Under the pieces are notes generated by a model. That model ran no database searches. It was not told the DNA's origin and saw only the letters and a list, made by a program, of their open reading frames with translations. Positions 10,721 through 19,968 of a stretch of 25,339 bases of DNA are shown here, piece by piece. The first letter of the stretch is position 1; the number at the start of each line of letters is the position of its first letter. This DNA comes from Irineochytrium annulatum (Eukaryota; Chytridiomycota; Chytridiomycetes; Chytridiales; Chytridiaceae), in the NCBI GenBank assembly GCA_027600665.1, contig JADGJL010000322.1, positions 1 to 25,339 on the forward strand. Reading direction: 5' to 3'. The position numbers were made by a program, and so were the translations under genes.

Positions 10721-11611
10721 TTAAGCGTCCAACGGATCCAACTTGGTACCTGTCGGCACACTGAAGAACGTCCTCGCGTCAAAGAAGTAGAAAAACCCGA
10801 TGAACATCGCATCCAGGATGACTGCGCTTACGATGAGCGGCAGACCCCAGTACAAATCGACGCTCAGCGGCTGGTAGATCTTGCCCTTCAAGTCGACGAC
10901 CAGGCCAAGTGCGATGATCAAAAAGAGCGCGTGCAGGCCCGCGCAGATTAATATGGCCTCACGGAAGGACTCGCGGACGCGCGAGGTTTGGGAGACGGTG
11001 TGGTCGCGGGGCTTGTACCAGAGGGAGCGGTTGCGCCAGACGAGGAGGTTGTCGATGTACTAAAGTAGCGAAAGGAGTTAATGAAACTGTCAACACGAAT
11101 GTTTAAATATATATATTATGCTCACCGAAAGCATGCAGGCAAACCCGGCGATCACAGCCAGCACAATAAACGCGGCAGCTGCCTTCCTCTCACTTCCACA
11201 CAGGGCGTCGTTGACATTCAGCGCGAGGGGGTTGGCGGCATTCGCAGACGCGCCGCACACGTCCGCGATGGCCGAGCAAGACCCCGTGGGGCTGCCTGTG
11301 CAGATGGAGAAGAACCCGACGTACTCGTCAGCGCTGATGGTGAGGGTGGAGGTGGTGGAGGTGTAGGTGGCATGCCAGACCGAGTTGGACGCGAGGGTGG
11401 TGATGGAGATGACGAGAGGCACGAGGAAGAGGGAGAAGTAGAGGAACAGGCGCGGGAGATGAATCGGGGTCGACGTATGGGTTGGGTCGATAGCTCCGGC
11501 GGCAATGTCGGAGGCGACGTCCACGACCGCGTCGACCTTCTTGTCGTCGGCAACGGGGCCCGCAGCGAGTGCTGCCGCGGAGGAGGAGGGCGCGGGGGCA
11601 GGAGAGCTCAT
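10721..11611 (-). CDS. Four-helix membrane protein, claudin/Sur7-like topology
   Basis: Reading on the minus strand, exons are 11611-11126 and 11059-10721. The 66-base intron has a GTGAGC donor and a TTTAG acceptor and is phase 0. The 274-residue product starts with an Ala/Ser-rich hydrophilic stretch of about 50 residues. Four hydrophobic helices follow, at roughly residues 53-78, 143-168, 190-212 and 225-248. The first loop contains GFFSIC followed by three more Cys within about 40 residues (CSAIADVCG, then ALCG). An aromatic-G-x-x-C loop between helices 1 and 2 with several Cys recalls the claudin/PMP22/Sur7-PalI kind of four-helix proteins, but this is topology only. I did not recognise a specific family. 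It is likely in the plasma membrane or secretory pathway. No ER-retention tail is visible (ends LDPLDA). Confidence 0.75.
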
Positions 11612-12138
11612 GGTATTCGGTGTCGGGGAGGCTCCGAGTTACCTTATTTTTAAATTGCTTCCCGCGTCATAGATGACGTCCTTCACGCGCCTCTTTCCCC
11701 ACCAACATGCGACCTCGCATGAAACTGACATCATCCCTGCTTCGCGGTCGTCAGACCGTCACGACGGCGGTCACAGCCTACAACACCCTGGAATCTCGCG
11801 CCAAGCCGGGTGAACGGAGGAATGGCGCATGAGGGGGTGAAGTGACGTATAAATCTCGGAGCGCAAGCAAAACGAGGTGCCGATTGCCTCGCAGTCCTTA
11901 CCAAATAATGGCCTTTCATTGGCGAGCATGTCATTGCTGGTTATCCGTTTTCTTCCCTAAGGGGCAATTGCAGGGCATTGAAGAATGATACCTGAGACTT
12001 CAGCTCAGCCTTCTAGGCAGCGGATGCTCAATGGCTCAGCATACGTATTTATGAAAGTCAGTACGCGTATGCGGACTTTTGTCAAGTTCCAGTAGCAGCC
12101 AGCTCTATATTAAGAATAACATGGTTGCAGCACCAGCG
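11612..12138. promoter_or_regulatory. Spacer: promoter of the four-helix gene, 3' end of the PH gene
   Basis: This 527-base spacer is upstream of the four-helix gene and downstream of the PH-domain gene, both on the minus strand. It holds several TGACGT-type sites: an inverted repeat at 11665-11678 and TGACGTATAAAT near 11841. I saw no gene. The reading frames present have no recognisable content. Confidence 0.4.
11665..11678. promoter_or_regulatory. CREB/ATF-like inverted repeat
   Basis: The sequence CGTCAT-AG-ATGACG is a perfect 6+6 inverted repeat. It is followed directly by TC, so the right arm also reads ATGACGTC, close to the TGACGTCA bZIP (CREB/ATF) site. It sits 54 bases upstream of the four-helix protein start codon. 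The binding role is inferred from the motif only. Confidence 0.35.
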
Positions 12139-15100
12139 TTAAAACCAGACACCCCGGCTTGATCGCTTATCAATCTCCTCACGTCCTACCCTGTCGACCC
12201 CACCTCCGCCCCCCATCGCATAGCCGCCGATGGAGTTTCGGCCCTCGAAACCCGTCATCGTCGACATCGTATCGTCGCTCACATTCCTCCTCAAGTTCAA
12301 CCCGTGCGCGTACTGCGCGCTCACAACGGGTCCACGATGCGCACCTTGCTGGTGGTAGTATCCTTGTGGCAAGGGGGCTCGTAGTGGAGGGTCGAACTCG
12401 GGGGGTGTCGTCGGTTGCCGCGGCAGGGTGGCGGACAAGTGTGGACCGCTGTTGCTCGGGAGAATGCTGATCGATCGCGGCGGGCCGCCGGAAAGCTCGC
12501 CGCCGTTGTCGCTGCCGCTCCGACCGCCAACAGTCCGGGCGCGAGGCAGGCTATTGTATCCGGCAGCGGCAAGGTGTTGGGCGACGGCGTTGATGCTGCT
12601 CGTGCGCGCGGTTGGGATGACGTTGGCCTGGAGGCGCTGGGTTTGGTGCGGGATCATAGGTGGCGCCGCGAGGGGTGAGGGGCGGGGCTGCTGCTGCTGC
12701 GGGGAGTTGTGGTAGTTGTTGGAGCTGCCGTCACTGCTGCTGGCGCTGCTGGGGAGGCTGATGCCGCGGTTCATGGCGATACCGCGATTGATGGCATGGG
12801 CCAGGACGGGGTTGTTAGGTGGTGGGATGAGGGGTGGAGAAGGGGTAGACGACGGCGTGACCGTCGGAGTGGCATCTGTCAACCCATTAGCTACGGTCTG
12901 AAGCGGGAGCTCTTCGTTGAGTGTCGACGCCACGTTGTTCATTCCGGCGTTAAACCTGTCGGCGCCAGATGGGTTTGATAGCGACGAGTAGGATGACATA
13001 TGCACAGGTGGTTGATGGTAAGTCTCCACGGGTTCCTCCTGATGCGGTAGACTGTAGCTACGGAGGTACTTTATGCCAAGCTCAAAGTCATTGGCGCGAT
13101 GCACGCTGCTGCCGTTGTTTGTTGTGTTGTCGGTCGAAGTTACCGACGGCGTGGAAGCCGCCTTTGCATACAGCACTTGTTGAGCCGCTAAAATCTGCTG
13201 CTGCTGCATTTGGGCGGCCCGGAGCTGCGAGTCTAAGATGAGGAGCGTCGTCGGGTCGACGATGTGACCCGCGCTGCCGGCTACACCGTACGGAGACACC
13301 GCCGCCATAGGCGTCGCGTAATAGGGTAGACCAGCGTGTGGCGGGAAAGTCGGAGGGGTGGGTGGTGGCAGGCTATCGTTGCGTGGGCCCGGCGGCGATA
13401 GAGAATTTGAGAGCGACGGACGTCTCCCGTCAGAGTCCATCTCATCATAAATGGTTGCGGAATCTAAGGAGGAGTACTGCGGGTTTGCAGCGATGCTGGG
13501 ATTCTGTAGAAGCAGGTTACCATCAGTTATTGGTGACTATGCTAATAAAATGTGATGACAAACCTGGGCCAACATGATAACCTTCAGAATTCCTCGCATC
13601 CACCGGTCCTTGTCCATCTCGTCAGCAGCAACCAAATACCACTGCTCCCCATCCGGCTTCTCCTTGTTCAGAGTCAGCTGAATTGAGGGCCTGCCCTTGT
13701 AGGAGAACACCGCCGAGGACCCCGCGTCCGACTTAGAGCTGAATGACATCCACCCAATAGATCTTTCCATGGAATCCGGATTCCTGAAGTAATACAACCT
13801 GCCCTGGCTCGGCATCAAGATAAAGTATCTCCGTTTCCAGGTCTTAAACATCGACCTCGACGAGAACTTCATCAGGCTGCCGCTAATCAGTCCGGCGTCT
13901 TCCCTCGCCAGAAGAGACTGCACCGTGACAACCGTCTCCCCACGAATCCGCGACCTCCCGGCGTCAGATGACGCCGCGTCAGCGTTCCAGTCCGACTGTA
14001 TGGAAGGCCTCGGCCCGTCCATAGACGGCCTGGCAGCATCAACCGACGGCCGGCCAAATGATCCAGTGCCAGCGCCACTCGCGCCATCACCGTCCCATCG
14101 CTTCAGCCGGAATCGATCCCGGCTCCTCGAGCGGTCTCTCGCGGCCGCGGCGGCCCGGCTGCCGGTGTCGCGGCTCGACTCTGTTCCATGATCGTCTTCA
14201 GCCCCAGGTGACAAAGGACCCGAGCCATCTTCCCTCCTTGCTGCCGCCGACGGCCGGTCGTTGATACCGACAGACAGGGATATCGACCCCATGGTCGGCG
14301 CCGTCTTCCCTAAAGGCTTAGCCGACATCCTGGTTCCCCGCCCCTTCCGCTCCTTCGCTGGAACCGTCGCGACCCGCCCAGCCGCCACAGTGCTAGCCGT
14401 CGGCGGCTGCGTGCCGGCTGTGTCGTCCTCTGGAAGTTCGGGAATCATCTCAGGTGCCGGTGACAGCCAGAGCGCATCCATCGCAGGTATGGGCTCCGCC
14501 GCGGCCCGTCCCCTCGCCGTTCGCACGTCCTTCGCCTCCTTTGCGAGCCCATTCACGGCCGACACTGGCTCCTCCGCGGGCTTCTTCGCCTTAATTCCAA
14601 CCGAGAGGGATATCGATCCCATTGACGGCGCCGTCTGGCCCCGCTTCAGCTTCTTCCCGGTCGATGGTTTCCGCACGAGCGAGCTGAGGGTCGGCGCGGA
14701 CTGAAGTGTTGCTTGCGGTAGAGTCCCCACGCTCGCGTTCGCCAATGCGGCGTTATTGACAAGTCCCATGAGCTTCAAGGCCTTAGCAGGGGCCGTGACG
14801 GTGACCTTCTTAAAGACCTTGCCATCCGGGCTGCTGGGGGTGCTGTCTACGCGGTAGGGCTTCAAAGGGACATTTTGGCGCGGGTCGTCTTCGCCTAACA
14901 CCGAAACTTCGGCGGGCGCGGCGGCAGCTAGATTGGACGTGGTAGGTGGCGCGACGTCGACGTACGTGACGGAAGCGTTGCGGGAAAGGTCGTTTTTAAA
15001 GCCCTCGCCAATGGAAGGTTTCCGGAGAATACGGGAGGCTTTGAGGCGGACGACGCGGCCGTCCGGTAGCATGCGGACGATGCCGGCCTGACCGTCGACC

Positions 15101-16322
15101 TTCGCGGCAGCTGTTGCGACGGCAGGGGCGGCAGTTGTGGAGGTGTTAGCACCGTCCGTCGTTGGCGTGACAGGCCGGTCAGCCGAGTAATCGGCCAGAA
15201 CGTCCTGGAGCTCCGCAGGACCCCTAGCCGCGGGCAGGTTGCCACTGGTGTTGAGCTCGGTGATGCAGAGCTCGAGGTCGGCAATGAGGTGGTTCACGGT
15301 CATAACGGAGTATCTGCGCCGGGTCTTTTGTTTTAGCTCCGGCGCTTCCGTGGAGGACTCCGGGCCCTGCTGGAAGTCGTTCATGTCGAGAATCTCGGTC
15401 TCGTCGAAGTAGCCGTCGATGTCGAACTCGACCTGGATTTCCTCATCGTCGCCCACGTCGTCGAAGTTGCCGACGTCCTCGGCGACAACGTCGGCGTCGT
15501 CGCATGGGGTCTCCGGCTCGTTATCGAGAAGCATTTCGTAGAATGATTCGGTGATCGCGACGGGATTGCTAGTTGACGAGTGGATGTCCCTCTCGTGTTC
15601 TTAAAACAGTCAAAATGTGCCCAACCAAATTCACGACCCCTTTTACCTGATGGCTCGACAAGGTCGTTCTGATCGTCAACAGGCGTGGAGCCTGCTTCTT
15701 CCTGATGATATTGTTCCGCCTTAAAACCGTCTTCACTCTCGGGCCGGTCATCGTCGACATTGCCGCGAGTCATGTCCTCAACCACATCGCCCTGTACCGG
15801 ATTATTGGTCTCCTCCAGGGCGCGAGCATCCGTAGAGTCCTTCATGTCATCAACCGGGGCCGTTATGTCGCCTCCTATTGCCTCGTCCCTTATCGCCTCC
15901 GCCACCACCATGGCCTCGTCATGCACTTCCTCCTCTGCCTCGTCAGGGTGCTCGTCCTCGGCCTCTTCTATACCCTCCAGCACTTCCTCTTCCTCTTGGG
16001 CTTCCACAGCGCCACCGCCTTCATCCCCGGCGTCGGACACCGCGACCGCGCCGTAATCGTCACCTTCCTTCGGCTCGGCCTCCGCCTCTAGCAGTTGCTG
16101 CAGGATCAGGAGCTTTTGCACGCGGAAGGCGTTCATAGTCTCCACGTCATCCTCGTCCATGACTTCATCCTCGGTCGAGCCAGTCCGTCCTCGCGTCGAG
16201 CTCCCCGGAGGCGTGGTGGGCGGCGTGATGGCCTGTGCGCTAAACCCTGCCTTCGTACCGGGTGCCGGAGTTGCTGTGGAAGGGGATAGCGTGATTGCGG
16301 GAACGCCGCCGGTGGCGGTCAT
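12139..16322 (-). CDS. Large low-complexity protein with a PH domain
   Basis: Reading on the minus strand, exons are 16322-15647, 15599-13564 and 13503-12139. The introns are 47 and 60 bases (GTAAAA/TTTTAAG and GTTTGT/CTACAG), and the model gives 1358 residues. The N-terminal 200 residues are highly acidic, with a short helix (VQKLLILQQLLEAEAEP). The centre is Ala/Pro/Ser-rich and carries the peptide TAPSMGSISLSVGI, repeated as TAPTMGSISLSVGI 110 residues later. At about residues 793-903 is a pleckstrin-homology domain: SGSLMKFSS, FKTWKRRYFIL, YYFRNPDS, and a final Trp in KDRWMRGILKVI. PH domains bind phosphoinositides or proteins at membranes. The C-terminal part is Gln/Pro/Ser-rich (MQQQQILAAQQ). 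The frame remains open to 16448 but has no ATG upstream of 16322, so an extra 5' exon is possible. A signalling or scaffold role is inferred. Confidence 0.82.
14264..14640 (-). repeat. Duplicated motif inside the PH-domain gene
   Basis: Positions 14264-14310 and 14594-14640 match at about 38 of 47 bases without gaps, spaced by exactly 330 bases (110 codons). Both encode the same peptide core, TAP(S/T)MGSISLSVGI, flanked by Lys/Arg. The surrounding protein is low-complexity and not obviously duplicated, so the motif rather than the whole segment appears conserved. Confidence 0.75.
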
Positions 16323-16782
16323 GGGAGGCGGGACTGGGCGAACGAGGCGAGTCGGCCGCGGGCCTTGGGAGCGTGCTGGGGGCCCGGGGCGTTGCTTCGT
16401 CAATCTAAGTGCTGGACCTCCCGGCCGCTTTGCGCTAAGTAATACCACCTGGGTCTCCCCAATGTTTCACTGACTGATAAAGAGCGGTGCCGAAGCCGGT
16501 TGGCCTTCTCTTTTGAGGCTGCACATTCAGATAGATGCCTTCATCCTCTACCCGTACAACTGACCCACCTCGCACATTGTTGTAGTTGCTGCAACTTTCG
16601 CCATAAAGGTTTGGAATTACTCTACCTGGTTTTACGTCTCCTATTCAATCTTCCATCAGTCTCCGTCTTCCACCTCCCTAGTCAGCTTCTTCGCTTCATT
16701 CTTCCGTCTCCCTCTCATCACCCGCCGGGACAGCATCGTACGCAATACATGCCCGTGTTCGCCATGTAATTTATGCGTTAAA
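16323..16782. promoter_or_regulatory. Divergent promoter, PH-domain gene and acidic coiled-coil gene
   Basis: This 460-base region separates two genes that point away from each other. The part at about 16620-16735 is strongly pyrimidine-rich on the plus strand, as is common in fungal promoters and also near splice acceptors. No tRNA or other RNA gene was seen. The first 126 bases (16323-16448) continue the PH-gene frame without an ATG and may be coding if an upstream exon exists. Confidence 0.4.
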
Positions 16783-18516
16783 ATGTTCATGAAGAAATAT
16801 CCCTGCATCGTAGCTCTCCACCGGGCCATCGGAACCGACGCGGCCGCAGCCACCGCGAGCGCTTTCTGGTCCCTCCCGCAGAAGCATCAGAGACATCAGC
16901 ACCATCAACCTTGCAAGGGAGCCGCCCCGCAGTTCGCAGTCGATCCCGCCGATGAGCCCCAGGAGACCGCCGAGCCCGCCCTAGGGAAGCGGAAGCGGCC
17001 CGGGGCAATGAACGGTTCGTACGTTCGCGTGCCGTTGGAGGGCGAGGATGTTGACGTCGACGATGAGGAGGAGGAGGTGGGGGGTGCGGATGAAGACGAG
17101 CAAGGGGCGATGGCGGACGGCGACGAAGATGGCGATCTTCCCGCTGATGCCTCGCCGACGATGCGCGAGGCCATCGTTACTGAGGGGCGTGTGTACCTCT
17201 CGGAGGGGATCTGGGACTGGCAGGCTGCCCTGGAGCAGGCGGCTTTCGAGGAGGGTTACGCTGCGCATCGAGCTCAGGCTATCGTTGATAGTGGAGAACA
17301 ACGGGAAGAGGATGGTGCTAATGTGGGGCAGGCGACAAATATGACGGGCGACGTTGAACCCGAAGCGTATCAGGCCGGCTTGGACGCGATGGGCGCGTGC
17401 TGGGAGGCTAACAGGGATTGGTATGGCGTATACGCGTGGTACGGATGGGATCAGGAGGGGCAGAAGGTGGAGAGACCGCGGAAAATGATGCGGATCGATC
17501 CCTACGCCCCATTGGCTACTGTCGTGGCAGAGGAAGGGCGCGAAGGGTACGATGGCACGCAGCGGGAGGCTGTTGGTTGCGTTGGGGATGCTGGAGGGGC
17601 AGTCGCGGAGGATGTCATAGGGGTGGCATTGGACGCGGAAGCCGTCGTCACAGAGGATTCTAGAAACAGTTCAGTGAATGGCGTCGCAGCGGCAGATGGC
17701 GGGATGGAAGAAGGCGAGATGGAAGAGGGCGAAATGGCGGACGACGTTGTCGTTAAGGACGTTGGGCCTGCCGACCACATGGCTTTGGAGCCCGCAACCG
17801 CCATTTTGGGCAAGTCATTCAACCTTAACGAGCTGCTCGAGGACGTGGCGCAGATTGCGGACGAGGAGCTGGACGCGCTCTACGGCGGAGAAAACGGTCG
17901 CGTCGAGCATGAGACGTATGCGTTCGGGATGGAGGTCGAGAAGGACGTGGTGTACGATGAGAGCGAGCTGACGTCGGAGGAGATTGTCATTCAGCGGTGG
18001 TCAGTCAACTGGAGGAAGCAGCGTGAGTCTTGACTAAAATTTTTTTTTGAATATTGTAGCTTAATGCATTTAATTCACAGGGGAGGTGGAAGTGAAACGG
18101 GAGCGAGAAGCAGCGGAGCAGCGGGAAAAAGGTGGGGCGAACCTCGCATTTTCAATCTCTCGCGATGCTAATATAAACCTTTTCAATCTGCAGAAGCAGC
18201 ATCGCGTGCGCAAAAAGAAGCCGACGGTCTCCTCTTCCGGCAAACTTTGGAGTACAAGCAGGCAGCCTACCCGGCTCTTTACGGCGACGCCGCAAACCGG
18301 ATTATTAAGCTTGAGACGGCGCTGACGGAGGCCTTTGAGGCGTCCGGTGGCTTTGGGGAGGTTGCCGGGACGCAGCCGCTTTTGGGCGCCAGCAGGAGGA
18401 GGGACAACTTAGGGAAACTTGCAATACGGAATGGCACAAAAACCAACTCTCCGGCCACCGTCGCTGCAAAGCCGAGCGGCCGTGTTCTTTGGCCCGTTCT
18501 ACCGATTCGATTATGA
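16783..18516 (+). CDS. Acidic coiled-coil protein of unknown function
   Basis: Exons are 16783-18022, 18081-18131 and 18194-18516, giving 537 residues. Intron 1 (58 bases) has a GTGAGT donor and a TTCACAG acceptor. Intron 2 (62 bases) has a weaker GTGGGG donor, a TGCTAAT branch site and a CTGCAG acceptor. Splicing joins a charged helix smoothly across both junctions (WRKQREVEVKRE, then EQREKEAASRAQKEADGLL). The N-terminal half is acidic, with a basic KRKRP patch near residue 70 and a Trp/Tyr-rich segment (WEANRDWYGVYAWYGWDQ). A short tandem EEGEM-EEGEM follows. The C-terminus is a predicted coiled coil ending LWPVLPIRL. The charge pattern and KRKRP suggest a nuclear protein. I did not recognise the family. 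The start is uncertain: ATGs at 16783, 16789 and about 17008 are in frame. Confidence 0.65.
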
Positions 18517-19092
18517 CGCTTTGATGCAATGTAAGCACGTCTAACTTCTTCCTGCTGCGAGTCGCACGTCGTTGATGATATCCATCCTTGCACTACGAGT
18601 CGGCGCGCTGTGTTCAACTGGTTTAATCCGGCTGACGGTACTCGCGTCCTGACAATGTGGAAAGCACTTGGGTTATACTGAGGCGCCCCTTTTTTTTGTT
18701 TCCATCCCTTGTTTCTACGTTGCATTAATTTTCTTATGCTTGTTGCAGACAAGCGCATATAGTAAGATGTGTGTCATTTTGGATGGCTTTACCATCGGCC
18801 GGGCCGGAAAAGTGGACGTTTACTCAGCTATATTTGGAACGTTGGGAGTAAGAAGGAATAATACAGTAAATGTTGCAATGTTGCTAGTTGTATCAAAACG
18901 ATGCTGATTTACATTAAAAGGTAGTAATTAGAAAAAAGGGAATAGCCTCTATCAGAGTGCCGCCTCATCGTGTGTACCCTGATAAGTACAAGCGTAACTA
19001 AATTAACTCCTAAACCTGGATATAGGCACGCAAAGTGCCACCTTCCAATATCTCACCGTTGCGGCTCACGCGTCCTCATATCCTCGCCAACG
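18517..19092. other. Convergent 3' region with no recognised gene
   Basis: This 576-base spacer lies between the stop codon of the acidic coiled-coil gene and that of the YFH7-like kinase, which face each other. A good donor-like GTAAGC at about 18531 has no convincing downstream exon. No RNA gene, repeat or mobile element was recognised. Confidence 0.45.
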
Positions 19093-19870
19093 TTACTGAA
19101 CAACTTCAACTTCCTCCTGCCTCAACACCAAGGTCGCCTCCCTCCGATCCCTCTTCACAATCCCTGCATTTACCATATCACTCCCCAGCACTCTGTTCCT
19201 CGCCTCCTCCTCACTCTTCGCCACCCCCGTCCTCACGTGTCGCCCTACCAGCCTCCTAACGGCCTCCTCCTCATCCACCTCCAAAAACCAGAACTCGTCC
19301 GCCGTCACCTTGCACCACGGCTCGAGCGTCATGTGGAGGTACAACCCTTCAAGAACTACAACCTTGTGCACAGGCAGGATGGTGATGTCGTCCTCGACCG
19401 GGTCGCCGAGCGAGTGGTCGAAACTGGGCCACCCAATCTTAGCAGGGTTTGGGGGGTCGGAGTCGAGCTGGTGGGCGATGAGAGATAGGCGGGATAGGAG
19501 CAAATTGGGGTCAAAGGTGCTGTGGTGGCCGCGGATGCGACGGCCTTCTTCGTCGAGCCTGGCTGTTGTTTTTCGGCCCGTCATTACTACAGATTAATAC
19601 AGACGGGGCAAGTTTGTTACCTTTGTAAAGATGAAATCCGTCCATTGGGCAGCAGACGCTTGTGTCAGGGCCCAGGCGATCGTTCAGAGCGTCTCGTAGC
19701 TTCTCTGCCAGCGTCGTCTTCCCCGAGCCGGGGATGCCGGCGATAGCGACGATCACCCTGCGCTGGGATTCTGCGCGGGAGAAATCAGATGAGTTCAAGA
19801 CGAGTCCCTTCCCACTCCCCTCCCCCCCAGGCTTACTTAGTCGGTCAACGATGCGATCGGTGAAGTGCAT
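19093..19870 (-). CDS. YFH7-like P-loop kinase (uridine kinase/phosphoribulokinase fold)
   Basis: Reading on the minus strand, exons are 19870-19837, 19770-19621 and 19562-19093, giving 217 residues. Motifs in order are the P-loop GIPGSGKTT (23-31), PMDGFHLYKARLDE (from 53), RIRGHHSTFDP, PSFDHSLGDPVEDDI, KVVVLEGLYL, and RLVGRHVRTGVAKSEEEA. This order matches yeast YFH7 and related proteins, a branch of the uridine kinase/phosphoribulokinase-type P-loop kinases whose substrate is not well established. The first intron (66 bases, GTAAGC donor) is stop-free and in frame. If kept it would add 22 residues before the P-loop. The second intron has two in-phase acceptors. I chose the 58-base form because it gives HLYKARLD, which fits the family spacing. 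The first ATG lies only 98 bases from the CUL4 start on the opposite strand. Confidence 0.88.
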
Positions 19871-19968
19871 TTCGAGTTCGAACTCAGATTTAAGGAGATC
19901 GGTCGTCTCATTACTGAATCGCGGCTGACAACCGCCAACTTGGCCGCGGAGCACACGCAGTCCCCACA
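19871..19968. promoter_or_regulatory. Compact bidirectional promoter, YFH7-like kinase and CUL4
   Basis: Only 98 bases separate the two divergent start codons, so both 5' UTRs and core promoters must fit here or overlap the neighbouring coding sequence. The segment has no TATA box. It contains a perfect 12-base palindrome at 19874-19885 and a GGCCGCGG-rich part nearer CUL4. Confidence 0.65.
19874..19885. repeat. Perfect 12-base palindrome GAGTTCGAACTC
   Basis: The sequence equals its own reverse complement over 12 bases, centred on TTCGAA. It lies three bases from the kinase start codon. It could be a dimer binding site or a 5' leader hairpin, or it may be chance. Confidence 0.5.

Noticed and set aside
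11081..11653. A 190-codon plus-strand frame over the four-helix gene
   Set aside because: It is Gly/Arg-rich antisense sequence without domain features, while the minus strand encodes a well-formed four-helix protein.
16783..18131. Resemblance of the acidic coiled-coil protein to SMN (GIWDWQAALEQA; Tyr/Gly-rich segment)
   Set aside because: There is no Tudor domain and no proper YG-box spacing, and the order of elements is different. The match is too weak to name the gene.
18081..18327. Continuous plus-strand frame that ignores the second intron of the acidic protein
   Set aside because: It ends in KLWSTSRQPTR-type sequence typical of a wrong frame. Splicing 18132-18193 restores a continuous charged helix.
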